Part shown: positions 53,527-63,194 of the stretch, piece after piece | Layout: each line of letters begins with the position of its first letter | Numbering within the stretch: the stretch's first letter is position 1 | DNA from: an uncultured Halocynthiibacter sp. | Lineage (GTDB): Bacteria > Pseudomonadota > Alphaproteobacteria > Rhodobacterales > Rhodobacteraceae | DNA length: 64,000 bases | Direction of reading: 5' to 3' | NCBI GenBank assembly: GCA_947503035.1 | Contig: CANNCD010000001.1 | Span: forward strand, 1,054,001 to 1,118,000 | The notes under the pieces: generated by a model | Seen by the model: only the letters and a program-made list of their open reading frames with translations | Database searches by the model: none | Told to the model about the DNA's origin: nothing | Made by a program: the position numbers and the translations under genes

Positions 53527-53641
53527 ATCTTCATTTCCATATCACGGTCCGCGCCCTATGCGCGCACCTGTTGCTCTCCTATTGTGCAACCGCGCAAAGG
53601 TCAATAATCTAGCCCGAACAGACAATTTCAAAAGGTACATT

Positions 53642-54070
53642 ATGTCCAATCCCAACCAGACGGCCCCTTTCTCGCCCCAAGACTGCTTGGTCGCGGTGAT
53701 GATTGCGACATCTGCCTCTGATTTGGATGTGGGGACGGCTGAACTTGTCTCGATCCAGCGGATCGTCAATCACATGCCGATCTTTGCCGATTATGACCTT
53801 GATCATGTCGCGGTGATTTTGGACGCCGTGTTCTCTATGCTCGAAGAAGAAGACGGCCTTGATAGCCTGTTCGGCATCGTCAAATCCTATCTGCCGCCTA
53901 ACCTCTATGACACGGCCTATGCGCTGGCCTGCGACATCGCCGCGGCCGACGGACGTCTTGATCAGGCTGAGCTCGAGCTCTTGGCAGAGATGCGGTACGA
54001 ACTTGATATTTCACGGCTTCATGCGGCGGCCATCGAAACAGGTGCCCGCGCCCGCCACAAGGTCATCTAG
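53642..54070 (+). CDS. TerB-family (tellurite resistance) protein
   Basis: A protein of 142 residues from the ATG at 53642 with AAAGG upstream. It is all-helical, with the conserved acidic pattern of TerB: ATSASDLDVGTAEL and DIAAADGRLDQAELELLAEM. These acidic loops bind metal in characterised TerB proteins. In many alphaproteobacteria this form stands alone, outside ter clusters, with unknown role. Its stop overlaps that of convergent dacB (four bases). Confidence 0.9.
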   Translation: MSNPNQTAPFSPQDCLVAVMIATSASDLDVGTAELVSIQRIVNHMPIFADYDLDHVAVILDAVFSMLEEEDGLDSLFGIVKSYLPPNLYDTAYALACDIAAADGRLDQAELELLAEMRYELDISRLHAAAIETGARARHKVI

Positions 54071-55539
54071 CCCCCGTAAACCTGTGCCCAGCGCGCCAAT
54101 AGATCATGTTGAAGCTGCCGTGACTTCGCGGCCCATGTGCGGCCACCGGCGGGGCGTTCGCGGTCTTCTTTCTTAATCGCACGGCGCGCGTTCTGGTCTG
54201 CGGTGAAAATCGCAAACACCAAATCCCGCCCGTCGTTGGTGGTGATATAGCCCGCAAGCGCACTCACGAAATTCAACGATCCGGTCTTGGCGCGCACATC
54301 TGCGGGCTGTACCGGCATCGCCTTGCCGTCCTTGTCACGGATGACCACGGGTTTCATCAACGGCGCCAATCGCCCTGCACCGTAAGCCCCCGACAATATC
54401 GTGGCCATCTCGGCGGCGGTGATGCGGCTTTTGTCGCCCAGACCGGAATGATCCACCAAGGATGGCGTCACTCCGTACATCGCCCCCAGATATGTATTCA
54501 TCGCACTGGCAGATCCACGAAGACCGGTTTTCTGTGACGCGGTCAATCCGACGGCCTCGGCGGTCAGGTTGGTCGAGAACTTCATCATATCCAACAACAC
54601 CCGTTCAAGCGGCAGCGATTGGTGGCGGGTGATTACGGTGCCCGATGGTTGGCTTGTCATCCGTTTAGCAGCTGGCAATGTAATCCCCTGCCCTCGGGCC
54701 AATGTGCGGAACACGTCCCCCGCATAGGCCGACGAATTGCGCACCGGCAACCAGCGGCTCCCACCGCTTCCAAGCGCGCCTTGGGCCACGGTCCACAGAT
54801 CCACGCCCCCTTTGCTGGCATAGGTGTAAACAGGCGTCTCGCGGCTCACGATCTGCATCTTGGCCATGGACACGGCGGGCCGGTGCGCGTCGGTGCGCCC
54901 CTCCATGGTCACCGCATATCCGCCCCCGCTGCGCTTCCATTCAAAATGCACACGGTTGAAATTAAGGTTCAGCCCAGACACCGATGGGTTATAGCCCACG
55001 TGTTCCGGCTGCCCGTCATCCACGCTTTTGATCCACGGCAAAGCCCCGTCATAGACGCGAAATGCACCGCTAACCGATGTAACCCCCTTGACCCGCAGGT
55101 CCCGCGCCATCAAAGCCAATTGGTCGGTCCCAAGGGTCGGATCGCCCCCGCCCACCAAAATCAGGTCCCCGTTCAAACGTCCACCTTCAATCGGCCCCGT
55201 GGCCACCAGCTGTGTCTCAAACCGATACCCGCCGCCAAGTGATCCAAGCGCAAACAACGTCGTCAGCGCCTTATTCACGCTAGCAGGTGGGAGCGCGGTA
55301 TTCGGGTTCCGCGCGTCAAGGATCGCGCCGGTTTTGGCATCAGCCACCACAAACCCAACGGTCCCCGACAGGTTCGCCCTGCTCAATAGGGTCTCAACCA
55401 ATGGCGCCGTAATCCGAAGCCCCTCAGGGCGCGGCTCTGGACGTTTGGTACGGGTTACATCTTGGGCGCTGGCCGTAACGGCCGCACAGGTCAGCGCGGT
55501 GATAATACCCACGCGAAGGGTCTTTGAAATAGAGGTCAT
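54067..55539 (-). CDS. dacB: D-alanyl-D-alanine carboxypeptidase/endopeptidase (PBP4)
   Basis: About 490 residues; starts at 55545 or 55539 are both possible, and no clear ribosome-binding site decides. The signal peptide ends near ASAQ. The serine motif SVNK lies in LPPASVNKALTTLF, SxN is STN (MMKFSTNLTAE), and KTG is AKTGSLN. A large insertion domain between motifs is typical of PBP4. It trims peptidoglycan peptides in the periplasm. Confidence 0.93.
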   Translation of the reverse strand: MTSISKTLRVGIITALTCAAVTASAQDVTRTKRPEPRPEGLRITAPLVETLLSRANLSGTVGFVVADAKTGAILDARNPNTALPPASVNKALTTLFALGSLGGGYRFETQLVATGPIEGGRLNGDLILVGGGDPTLGTDQLALMARDLRVKGVTSVSGAFRVYDGALPWIKSVDDGQPEHVGYNPSVSGLNLNFNRVHFEWKRSGGGYAVTMEGRTDAHRPAVSMAKMQIVSRETPVYTYASKGGVDLWTVAQGALGSGGSRWLPVRNSSAYAGDVFRTLARGQGITLPAAKRMTSQPSGTVITRHQSLPLERVLLDMMKFSTNLTAEAVGLTASQKTGLRGSASAMNTYLGAMYGVTPSLVDHSGLGDKSRITAAEMATILSGAYGAGRLAPLMKPVVIRDKDGKAMPVQPADVRAKTGSLNFVSALAGYITTNDGRDLVFAIFTADQNARRAIKKEDRERPAGGRTWAAKSRQLQHDLLARWAQVYGG

Positions 55540-55602
55540 AAACATATGCGGATTTTGCAGCAAATTCTGCCACTTGCAACGCACAATCCGACAGGTCGCG
55601 CG

Positions 55603-56214
55603 TTATTTATCCGACGTTACCCATTCGCCACGCGCGCGAATATCGGTCGAGGACATGTCGTTCATCGGAACATTGATGAATGACCACGCAGGTGCCTTGG
55701 CTCCCGCCAGCAAATGCGCCTTGCGACCGCGCAGACGGGATTGCTCAAACCGGCGGGCCGCAGGCGACAGCCGTGCAGAAATCCGATCTCCGGGGCGCGC
55801 AACCACGCCCACACGGACCGACATCATGATCCCCTGCCAGTTTTCCCACTTGTGGAACTGCGCAAGGTTATCCGCCCCCATCAGCCACGTGAATTCAACC
55901 CCGTGATAATGGTCATGCAAGGCATCAATCGTTTCGGCCGTATAGCGCGTGCCCACATGGGCCTCAAAATCCGTCACGTGAATGCGCGGATGTTTGACCA
56001 TGGCGCGCGCCGCCTCCATCCGTTGCTCCATCGGCGCAGGGCCGCGGGTCTTTAACGGATTACCGGGGGTCACAAGCCACCAAACCTGATCCAAGCCAAA
56101 CCGACGCAAGGCCGCCCGCGATATATGCAGGTGCCCCAAATGCGGCGGATCAAACGATCCCCCCAAAATACCGATCCTCTGACCGGCGCGCGCGACTGGC
56201 AGTTTGTACAACAT
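55603..56214 (-). CDS. nadD: Nicotinate-nucleotide adenylyltransferase
   Basis: A protein of 203 residues from the ATG at 56214. The nucleotidyl-transferase motif is [27 protein letters not shown] is the substrate loop, and ISxTDIR appears as MSSTDIRAR. It makes deamido-NAD from NaMN and ATP. It lies upstream of dacB on the same strand, 63 bases apart. Confidence 0.95.
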   Translation of the reverse strand: MLYKLPVARAGQRIGILGGSFDPPHLGHLHISRAALRRFGLDQVWWLVTPGNPLKTRGPAPMEQRMEAARAMVKHPRIHVTDFEAHVGTRYTAETIDALHDHYHGVEFTWLMGADNLAQFHKWENWQGIMMSVRVGVVARPGDRISARLSPAARRFEQSRLRGRKAHLLAGAKAPAWSFINVPMNDMSSTDIRARGEWVTSDK

Positions 56215-56316
56215 GCGGTATGCTCTAACGCAAAACACATTTGAAATGGAACCACTTTATGCTCTTAACTTCAAATCATAAGCCAGCTGTGGCACCTTGG
56301 AATTAGGATAAGACCC

Positions 56317-56901
56317 ATGACAATACAACTTAATCAACACCGCATAGATGCTCTGGTCTTGGCCCTGATCACGGCAATGCTGGTCTACTCATTGGGTATT
56401 CTTTTGCAGGCGCATCTGGCGGGTCTCGACATCGGGGCGTGGATTTGGGCGCGCCACCAGCATCAATTTTCGTGGTATTCGCGGCCCCTATTCATAATCC
56501 CCGCGGCGTATTATGCATATCGACGAAAGCCTCTTCATGTTCTTGGATTCATTGCGCTTCTTGCAACAAGCCTTTTTTGGTTTGATGCTCCGACGTCCGT
56601 CTCCCCCAAGATCAGCGACTATCTTGAATGGGAAAAACAGCTCTTTCTTGCCAACAAAAACAAAGCACCGCTGTTCATGCTTTTGGCTGCGGTCGGCCTG
56701 TTTCTCTTCGCGTTATTTTACGCCTTTTGGCAACGAAATCCGTGGTATGGGCTTTGGATTATCAATCTTGGAACCTTCATCAAAATTATTGTCAGCCTAG
56801 TCTTCGGGCAGCACATTGGTCTGGCGGCGATTATCCCCTCACTCAGCAGTTTGTTGGTGATTAACATAATCGCTTGGATCATCTGGCGGCGGTACCGGTG
56901 A
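56317..56901 (+). CDS. Conserved integral membrane protein, unknown function
   Basis: A protein of 194 residues with about six hydrophobic segments: residues 11-32, 56-67, 73-88, 117-137, 142-160 and 165-188. Between segments 3 and 4 is a polar loop (SPKISDYLEWEKQLFLANKNK). The N-terminus is short and uncharged, and a basic end (WRRYR) lies in the cytoplasm. I do not recognise the family. It is a single gene between nadD (divergent) and ettA. Confidence 0.75.
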   Translation: MTIQLNQHRIDALVLALITAMLVYSLGILLQAHLAGLDIGAWIWARHQHQFSWYSRPLFIIPAAYYAYRRKPLHVLGFIALLATSLFWFDAPTSVSPKISDYLEWEKQLFLANKNKAPLFMLLAAVGLFLFALFYAFWQRNPWYGLWIINLGTFIKIIVSLVFGQHIGLAAIIPSLSSLLVINIIAWIIWRRYR

Positions 56902-57015
56902 TCGCGGCGCGGCGCAGCACACAGGTTTCCAACCCCATATACCCGCGCCCCCTTGCCCAATCCGCCCCAGCGCTTTAAATCAAACAAAACCTTATTTCCA
57001 CGACCGGAGAGTCCC

Positions 57016-58671
57016 ATGGCCGCGTATCAATATGTCTACTTTATGGATGGTGTATCCAAAACCTACCCCGGTGGGAAAAAATGCTTTGAAAACATCCGCC
57101 TAAACTTCTTGCCCGGTGTGAAAATCGGTGTCGTTGGCGTCAACGGTTCCGGTAAATCCACGCTCATGAAAATCATGGCCGGCATGGACAAGGATTTCCA
57201 AGGCGAAGCATGGGCCGCAGAAGGTGCCAAAATCGGTTACCTTCCACAGGAGCCACAGCTTGACGAGAGCCTCGATGTGCGCGGCAACGTGATGCTTGGC
57301 GTCGCCGAGAAAAAAGCCGTCTTGGATCGCTATAACGAACTTGCGATGAACTATTCCGACGAGACCGCCGAAGAAATGGCGAAGCTTCAGGACGAGATCG
57401 ACGCGCAGAACCTTTGGGATCTGGACGCGCAGATCGACATCTCGATGGAGGCCCTTCGGTGCCCCGCAGATGACGCCGATGTGTCCACCCTATCTGGTGG
57501 TGAGAAACGTCGTGTGGCGCTGTGTAAACTGCTTCTCGAAGCGCCAGACATGTTGTTGCTCGACGAACCTACCAACCACTTGGACGCCGAGACCATCGCA
57601 TGGCTGCAACAGCACCTTATTGATTACAAAGGCACAATCCTGTGTGTGACCCACGACCGGTATTTCCTTGATGACATCACCGGCTGGATCCTTGAACTGG
57701 ACCGTGGCCAAGGTATCCCCTACGAGGGCAACTATTCCGCATGGCTGGAGCAAAAGGCGAAACGTCTGGAGCAAGAGGCCCGCGAGGATAAATCCAAACA
57801 ACAAACCCTTGCGCGTGAGCTTGAGTGGATGCGTCAGTCGCCAAAGGCCCGTCAGGCCAAATCAAAGGCGCGTATCAACTCGTATAACGAGCTTGCAAAC
57901 CAGTCCGAGCGCGAAAAAGTTGGCCGCGCCCAGATCGTTATTCCGAACGGCCCACGTTTGGGGTCCAAGGTGATCGAAGTTAAGGGTCTGAAAAAGGCGA
58001 TGGGCGATAAGCTCTTGGTTGAAAACCTAGAATTCTCGCTTCCACCTGGTGGTATCGTTGGTGTGATCGGCCCGAACGGCGCCGGTAAAACCACCCTTTT
58101 CCGCATGTTGACCGGTCAGGAACAGCCTGATGAGGGCACCGTGGAATATGGCGATACCGTTGATCTGTCCTATGTGGATCAGTCCCGCGATGACCTCGAT
58201 GACAACGCCACAGTCTGGGAGGCCATCGGCGGTGGTCTTGACATCATCAAACTGGGTGATGCCGAGGTGAATTCACGTGCCTACTGTTCTTCCTTCAACT
58301 TTAAGGGCGGCGATCAGCAAAAGAAACTGGGCATGCTGTCCGGTGGTGAACGCAACCGTGTGCACATGGCGCGTCTGTTGAAAGAAGGCGGAAACGTGCT
58401 TCTTCTCGATGAGCCGACCAACGATTTGGACGTGGAAACGCTTCGTGCGCTCGAAGACGCGCTTGTGGATTTTGCGGGCTGTGCGGTGGTTATTTCCCAC
58501 GACCGTTTCTTCCTTGACCGTATCTGTACCCACATGCTGGCCTTTGAGGGCAACAGCCACGTAGAATGGTTCGAAGGCAACTTCGAGGATTACGAAGAGG
58601 ATAAGAAACGTCGTCTGGGTCCGGATGCGCTTGAACCAACACGGGTTAAGCACAAGAAATTCGTACGCTAA
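57016..58671 (+). CDS. ettA: Energy-dependent translational throttle protein EttA (ABC-F)
   Basis: A protein of 551 residues behind CCGGAGAG. Two ABC domains: Walker A GVNGSGKSTLMK and GPNGAGKTTLFR; signature motifs TLSGGEKRRVAL and MLSGGERNRVHM. The linker includes a positive arm (LEWMRQSPKARQAKSKAR) of the EttA subgroup. It binds the ribosomal E site and gates initiation with the ATP/ADP ratio. The start is fixed by the MAAYQYVYFMDGVSK N-terminus. Confidence 0.96.
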   Translation: MAAYQYVYFMDGVSKTYPGGKKCFENIRLNFLPGVKIGVVGVNGSGKSTLMKIMAGMDKDFQGEAWAAEGAKIGYLPQEPQLDESLDVRGNVMLGVAEKKAVLDRYNELAMNYSDETAEEMAKLQDEIDAQNLWDLDAQIDISMEALRCPADDADVSTLSGGEKRRVALCKLLLEAPDMLLLDEPTNHLDAETIAWLQQHLIDYKGTILCVTHDRYFLDDITGWILELDRGQGIPYEGNYSAWLEQKAKRLEQEAREDKSKQQTLARELEWMRQSPKARQAKSKARINSYNELANQSEREKVGRAQIVIPNGPRLGSKVIEVKGLKKAMGDKLLVENLEFSLPPGGIVGVIGPNGAGKTTLFRMLTGQEQPDEGTVEYGDTVDLSYVDQSRDDLDDNATVWEAIGGGLDIIKLGDAEVNSRAYCSSFNFKGGDQQKKLGMLSGGERNRVHMARLLKEGGNVLLLDEPTNDLDVETLRALEDALVDFAGCAVVISHDRFFLDRICTHMLAFEGNSHVEWFEGNFEDYEEDKKRRLGPDALEPTRVKHKKFVR

Positions 58672-58693
58672 TCCCGACGATAGTCAAACAATG

Positions 58694-58720
58694 GGGCGTC
58701 ATGGAAACATGGCGCCCTTT
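58694..58720 (+). terminator. Terminator of ettA
   Basis: GGGCGTCATG (58694-58703) pairs with CATGGCGCCC (58708-58717), 10 bp with one G-T pair and a GAAA loop, followed by TTT. It starts 23 bases after the stop. Confidence 0.7.
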
Positions 58721-58772
58721 GTGCATCTGGGCGCCAGTGTTGATATTCGGCCCCCGCCCTGCCCCAGAACGC

Positions 58773-58795
58773 AAAAAGGGGGGCCAAGACCCCCC
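58773..58795 (-). terminator. Minus-strand terminator after the 38-residue ORF
   Basis: On the minus strand the stem GGGGGG/CCCCCC with a 6-base loop is followed by TTTTT. It lies 7 bases after the stop of the small ORF at 58802-58918 and over 200 bases from the next larger gene upstream on this strand. Confidence 0.8.
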
Positions 58796-58801
58796 AAATC
58801 G

Positions 58802-58918
58802 CTACTCGCTACCAATCATACTGTGCATGTACTCTTGAACGCGGAACTCATCACCGTCGCGGCTATTATGCGCTTGCCGCTGTATAAGAACTGTACCGCG
58901 AAAGTATGAACAAAACAT
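58802..58918 (-). CDS. Candidate small protein of 38 residues
   Basis: An ATG at 58918 opens a 38-codon frame ending TAG at 58802-58804. It is followed 7 bases on by a strong terminator on the same strand. The product has a hydrophobic/basic N-terminal part (FRGTVLIQRQAH) and a mixed-charge helix (RDGDEFRVQEYMHSMIG), so it looks like a real protein rather than noise. No clear ribosome-binding site precedes the ATG; the frame stays open upstream, so a non-ATG start is possible. The function is unknown. Confidence 0.5.
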   Translation of the reverse strand: MFCSYFRGTVLIQRQAHNSRDGDEFRVQEYMHSMIGSE

Positions 58919-59005
58919 GGGGACAAACAGATCGTTTTTCCCCCTAGCGATTGGAGCCCCAAGACGAGAGCAACAATACCACTCTTCTATCGGGGATCTC
59001 TTGTT

Positions 59006-59680
59006 CTATTTCTCGGAATCGATTGCCTTGAACACGGCGCGAACGACATCGCGATCAAATGCACCCTTGCCACAGTCAACGGCCACTTGGCGGTCCTCGC
59101 AAAACAGGTTCAACGCATTCTGAGAAAGTGATCCGAAAACACCGTCTGGTTGCCCCAAATAATATCCCCGATCAACCAATTGACGTTGAAGGAACATCGC
59201 CCAATCCGTCGGCGTTTTTTGCGACAATGAATAGGCTGCGCCGTCGTGGCCCTTGTTAAACGCGGCCCGAAGCGCATTCAGCGCCGCCGCCTCCATACGC
59301 GCATCGCCATCCGCAAATTCATAGAGGGTGTCGCCATAGGAGACCATCCCCCAGGCGCTGTCGCTCTCGGCAGCGGCCCGGAAAAAGGGCAATGATGCTT
59401 CTACGTTTTTGGGAACGCCATGTCCCCAGCGAAGCGCATTGCCCGCCCGCATCATTGCGGTAATATCGCCCGCTTCTGCACGGCGCTGGAGCTCTTCGAA
59501 CACCGCAATAGACATTGGGTTGACGCGCAACAGGTTGTTCAGGTCGTCAACACTTTGCTCCGCGAACTGAGACACTGGGGCGGGTTCTGGCGCCACTGTT
59601 TCAGGCGCCGCATCTTGGGCAAAAACCGGCGCGGTCACGCACATGATCGCCACCACCGAAGTCACCAAAACCTTATTCAT
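59006..59680 (-). CDS. Exported protein with Sel1-like and peptidoglycan-binding-like regions
   Basis: About 224 residues from the ATG at 59680 (59698 is possible). A signal peptide ends at PVFAQD. Residues about 50-130 resemble Sel1/TPR helical repeats (AEAGDITAMMRAGNALRWGHGVPKN). The C-terminal part (VDRGYYLGQPDGVFGSLSQNALNLF) matches the PG_binding_1 pattern QLxxxGYYxGxxDGxxGxxT. It may bind peptidoglycan in the periplasm. Two cysteines (CEDRQVAVDC) are close together. Confidence 0.82.
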   Translation of the reverse strand: MNKVLVTSVVAIMCVTAPVFAQDAAPETVAPEPAPVSQFAEQSVDDLNNLLRVNPMSIAVFEELQRRAEAGDITAMMRAGNALRWGHGVPKNVEASLPFFRAAAESDSAWGMVSYGDTLYEFADGDARMEAAALNALRAAFNKGHDGAAYSLSQKTPTDWAMFLQRQLVDRGYYLGQPDGVFGSLSQNALNLFCEDRQVAVDCGKGAFDRDVVRAVFKAIDSEK

Positions 59681-59748
59681 CGTCACACCCATTGTCATAA
59701 ATTGCGAAATTTGGTCAAAGCCTAACAAAGCGGTGACAGATGGACAAC

Positions 59749-61548
59749 TTAATCGTCCATCTTCAACGCTGAAATAAAGGCTTCTTGCGGGATGTCCACT
59801 TTGCCGAACTGACGCATTTTCTTCTTACCGGCCTTTTGTTTGTCCAAAAGCTTGCGTTTACGGCTCATATCACCGCCATAACACTTGGCCGTCACGTCTT
59901 TTCGCATCGCCGATAGGGTTTCGCGGGCGATCACTTTTCCGCCGATGGCTGCCTGAATCGGGATTTTGAACATGTGGCGCGGGATCAATTCCTTGAGCTT
60001 CTCACACATGGCGCGGCCACGGGCCTCCGCGCGATCACGGTGCACCATCATAGAAAGCGCATCGACCGGTTCGTCGTTCACAAGAACCTGCATCTTCACA
60101 AGGAAATCCTGCTGGTACCCTTCCATCTGATAGTCAAAGGACGCGTAACCCTTGGTCACGGATTTCAGACGGTCATAGAAATCAAACACAACCTCGTTGA
60201 GCGGCAGATCATACACCACCATCGCGCGCGTACCGGCATAGGTCAGGTCCAATTGAACCCCACGGCGGTCTTGGCACAATTTCAACACGTCGCCCAGATA
60301 TTCGTCCGGCACAAGGATCGTCGCCTTGATACGCGGCTCCTCTACGTGATCCACATAGGTGAGATCGGGCATGTCGGCAGGGTTATGAAGATCCTGTTTC
60401 GTGCCGTCCTTCATATGAATGTGGTAAATCACCGACGGGGCCGTCGTGATCAGGTTGATGTCATATTCCCGTTCGATCCGGTCGCGGATCACCTCAAGGT
60501 GAAGCAACCCAAGGAAACCACAGCGAAAACCAAAGCCAAGCGCCGCGGATGTTTCCATCTCATAGCTGAAGGACGCGTCATTCAACGCGAGTTTCTCGAT
60601 GGATGTACGAAGCTCTTCGAACTCGGCGCTGTCCACGGGGAACAGTCCACAGAACACAACAGGCTGGCTTGGTTTAAAGCCCGGAAGCGCCACATCGGTG
60701 CCGCCTTTGGCATGGGTGATCGTATCCCCCACACGGGTGTCGCGCACCTGTTTGATGGACGCGGTGATGAACCCGATTTCACCTGGGCCCAATTCGTCGA
60801 TGACTTCCATCTCAGGACGGAAAACACCAATGCGTTCAACGTTATGCAATGACCCATTGGACATCATCATAACCTTGTCGCCCTTTTTCATGACGCCATC
60901 AATGACGCGCACAAGAACGATAACGCCAAGGTATGAATCATACCAAGAATCCACCAACATCGCCTTAAGCGGCGCGTCACGGTCGCCGGTTGGGGCGGGC
61001 AAATCTTTTACAATGGACTCAAGCGTTTCGTGGATGCCTTGGCCGGTTTTCGCGGACACCTGAATGGCGCCGGTGGCCTCGATGCCGATCACATCTTCGA
61101 TCTGTTCGGCCACGCGGTCGCAATCGGACGCTGGCAGGTCAATTTTGTTCAAGACAGGCACGATCTCGTGGTCGGCCTCCATGGCGTGATACACGTTCGC
61201 CAATGTCTGGGCTTCTACGCCTTGGGAACTGTCGACAACCAACAGGGATCCTTCGACGGCCTGCATGGAACGGGACACCTCATAGGCGAAATCCACGTGG
61301 CCGGGCGTATCGATCAGGTTCAGAATATAGGTCTCGCCGTCGTCGGCCTTATATTCGATACGTACCGTGTTCGCCTTGATGGTGATGCCACGTTCGCGTT
61401 CGATATCCATGCTATCAAGCATCTGGGCCTTCATGTCGCGATCCTCGACCGTTCCGGTCTCTTGGATCAGACGATCAGCAAGCGTGGATTTACCGTGGTC
61501 AATATGCGCCACGATCGAGAAATTACGGATTTTTGAAAGCTCTGTCAT
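59749..61548 (-). CDS. lepA: Elongation factor 4 (LepA), ribosomal back-translocase
   Basis: A protein of 599 residues from the ATG at 61548. G1 is [13 protein letters not shown]3 is DTPGHVDF, and G4 is NKIDLP. The LepA-specific C-terminal domain ends in [21 protein letters not shown]. It remodels stalled or mistranslocated ribosomes. The longer open frame upstream lacks the family N-terminus. Confidence 0.97.
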   Translation of the reverse strand: MTELSKIRNFSIVAHIDHGKSTLADRLIQETGTVEDRDMKAQMLDSMDIERERGITIKANTVRIEYKADDGETYILNLIDTPGHVDFAYEVSRSMQAVEGSLLVVDSSQGVEAQTLANVYHAMEADHEIVPVLNKIDLPASDCDRVAEQIEDVIGIEATGAIQVSAKTGQGIHETLESIVKDLPAPTGDRDAPLKAMLVDSWYDSYLGVIVLVRVIDGVMKKGDKVMMMSNGSLHNVERIGVFRPEMEVIDELGPGEIGFITASIKQVRDTRVGDTITHAKGGTDVALPGFKPSQPVVFCGLFPVDSAEFEELRTSIEKLALNDASFSYEMETSAALGFGFRCGFLGLLHLEVIRDRIEREYDINLITTAPSVIYHIHMKDGTKQDLHNPADMPDLTYVDHVEEPRIKATILVPDEYLGDVLKLCQDRRGVQLDLTYAGTRAMVVYDLPLNEVVFDFYDRLKSVTKGYASFDYQMEGYQQDFLVKMQVLVNDEPVDALSMMVHRDRAEARGRAMCEKLKELIPRHMFKIPIQAAIGGKVIARETLSAMRKDVTAKCYGGDMSRKRKLLDKQKAGKKKMRQFGKVDIPQEAFISALKMDD

Positions 61549-61701
61549 ATCAGGGATATGTAGCGGAAAATCGCGCGGGTCAAGCATGGTTCGACCAAAG
61601 TGATTTGAATCTTGCCGCATTTCACGCAATAGTGGTGTCAGAGCAATTCAAAACCGTGAAATCAGAAAAATCTGGGCACATTTGAACCACGAGGCACTGT
61701 T

Positions 61702-62010
61702 ATGAAAACCACCCTTTTGGCCACTGCTGTGGTCTCGACTTTCGCCGTTACCCCCGCCGTTCAGGCCACGGTGATTGAGCGCGCCTGCAATGCTTCCGAC
61801 CGCAAGGCCGCAACCAGAACCATGTGTGGATGTATCCAAGACGCGGCGGACATGATGCTATCATCGCGTGAACAGCGCAAAGCCGCCGAGTTTTTCTCTG
61901 ATCCCCACAAGGCACAAGAACTGCGTCAATCCGACAGCCGTTACGACGAACGGTTCTGGGATAACTACAAGGAATTCGGCGCGGTCGCGGCGAAATTCTG
62001 TTCCCGCTAA
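61702..62010 (+). CDS. Small exported protein of unknown function
   Basis: A protein of 102 residues. A signal peptide ends near VQATV. Four cysteines (RACNA, MCGCI and the C-terminal FCSR) could make two disulphides. The middle is a charged helix (SSREQRKAAEFFSDPHKAQELRQSD). It resembles other uncharacterised Rhodobacterales proteins with an arginine-rich tail. Its stop overlaps the stop of the convergent membrane protein. Confidence 0.78.
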   Translation: MKTTLLATAVVSTFAVTPAVQATVIERACNASDRKAATRTMCGCIQDAADMMLSSREQRKAAEFFSDPHKAQELRQSDSRYDERFWDNYKEFGAVAAKFCSR

Positions 62011-62453
62011 GTCAAGACGCCCCCGCGGCGCATCCCCCGTGCATACAAAAGCAAAAGCGCGCTGACCACGAAAATCGCCAGCGAAAACACCCCTGCCCCG
62101 ACGCCCGAAATGTCGATCATATTCGGCGAACTCAGGACAAAGTTATGAAGCGCGGTCACCACCATCGCAACGAATGACACGGAAAACGCGAAAACGGCCA
62201 ACCGGCGGCGCATCAACAGCAACACCGATCCCAAAACCGCCGTCCAGATCGCAGTCGCCCAGCTGGCCACGACCCACGACGGGAATGACGTGAAGTATTC
62301 GAGCTGCTCTGGCGTGAACATTTCCAGATAGGACGCGTTTTTGGTCTGCGTCATAACATAATCAAACGCCCCCATCGCATTCCAAAGCAGGCTGATCCCG
62401 CCGATGGCCCAAAGATGCCAAGGCGTGTGAATGCGTGTGAACCGAATTGACAT
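62007..62453 (-). CDS. Four-helix membrane protein of unknown function
   Basis: A protein of 148 residues with four hydrophobic segments, at about residues 13-28, 59-80, 84-106 and 118-138. Between the first two lies a conserved-looking stretch (MTQTKNASYLEMFTPEQLEYF). I recall similar proteins with this stretch in alphaproteobacteria; none has a known role. GGAGCG lies before the start. It is divergent from cobB, with a strong inverted repeat between them. Confidence 0.75.
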   Translation of the reverse strand: MSIRFTRIHTPWHLWAIGGISLLWNAMGAFDYVMTQTKNASYLEMFTPEQLEYFTSFPSWVVASWATAIWTAVLGSVLLLMRRRLAVFAFSVSFVAMVVTALHNFVLSSPNMIDISGVGAGVFSLAIFVVSALLLLYARGMRRGGVLT

Positions 62454-62471
62454 GGCGCGCTCCTGTTTTAC

Positions 62472-62494
62472 GATGACCTTACCCCAAGGTCATC
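62472..62494. promoter_or_regulatory. Perfect 9-bp inverted repeat between divergent genes
   Basis: GATGACCTT-ACCCC-AAGGTCATC. On the minus strand a -35 TTGATG (62491-62496) and a -10 candidate CGTAAA (62467-62472) are 18 bases apart across it. The dyad placed in a long spacer between -35 and -10 is the layout of MerR-family operators, and ACCTT...AAGGT is the half-site type of that family. No regulator gene is adjacent. Confidence 0.6.
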
Positions 62495-62516
62495 AAAAGT
62501 CAAAATAAGGTCCCAG

Positions 62517-63194
62517 ATGAAGATTGTTGTTCTTACTGGCGCGGGTATTTCCGCCGAAAGCGGTATCGAAACATTTCGCGCCGAGACGGGTCTTTGGGCC
62601 AACCATCGTGTCGAAGACGTCGCCACCCCCGAAGGGTTCGCCAAGGACCCCGATTTGGTGCATGCGTTCTACAACGGACGCCGTGGGCAATTGGCCGATG
62701 TGCAACCGAACGCGGCGCACAAGGCCTTGGCATTGCTTGAAAAACACGTGGATCTTCTGGTGGTGACGCAGAACGTGGATGACCTGCATGAACGGGCCGG
62801 ACAACGCAATCTGATCCATATGCATGGAGAACTGCGCGGCGCGCTCTGCCATGGCTGTGGGCACCGTTGGGCCGCACCTGACACCATGAACACAACCGAC
62901 GCCTGTCCCGCCTGTGCGGCGGCCAAAACCCGCCCAGATATCGTGTGGTTCGGGGAAATGCCCTATCAGATGGATCGGATTTTCGACGCAATCACAGCGG
63001 CCGATCTGTTCGTATCGATCGGCACATCCGGCAATGTCTATCCCGCCGCCGGTTTCGCCGCCGAGGCCCAGCGCGCCGGTGTCGACACGCTTGAACTTAA
63101 TCTTGAGCCATCAAACACCCCGACCGATTTCGCCGATGCCCGTTATGGGCCCGCGACCGAAATCGTTCCGGACTGGGTGGCGACATTCACCTAG
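62517..63194 (+). CDS. cobB: NAD-dependent protein deacylase CobB (sirtuin)
   Basis: A protein of 225 residues behind AAGGTC. Sirtuin motifs are GAGISAESGIETFR, TQNVDDLHERAG, the catalytic His in HMHGEL, and a four-cysteine zinc site (CHGC...CPAC). A Y-x-x-R pair (FYNGRR) near residue 55 fits the class III sirtuins that also remove succinyl and malonyl groups. Its stop overlaps that of the convergent copper-chaperone gene. Confidence 0.93.
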   Translation: MKIVVLTGAGISAESGIETFRAETGLWANHRVEDVATPEGFAKDPDLVHAFYNGRRGQLADVQPNAAHKALALLEKHVDLLVVTQNVDDLHERAGQRNLIHMHGELRGALCHGCGHRWAAPDTMNTTDACPACAAAKTRPDIVWFGEMPYQMDRIFDAITAADLFVSIGTSGNVYPAAGFAAEAQRAGVDTLELNLEPSNTPTDFADARYGPATEIVPDWVATFT

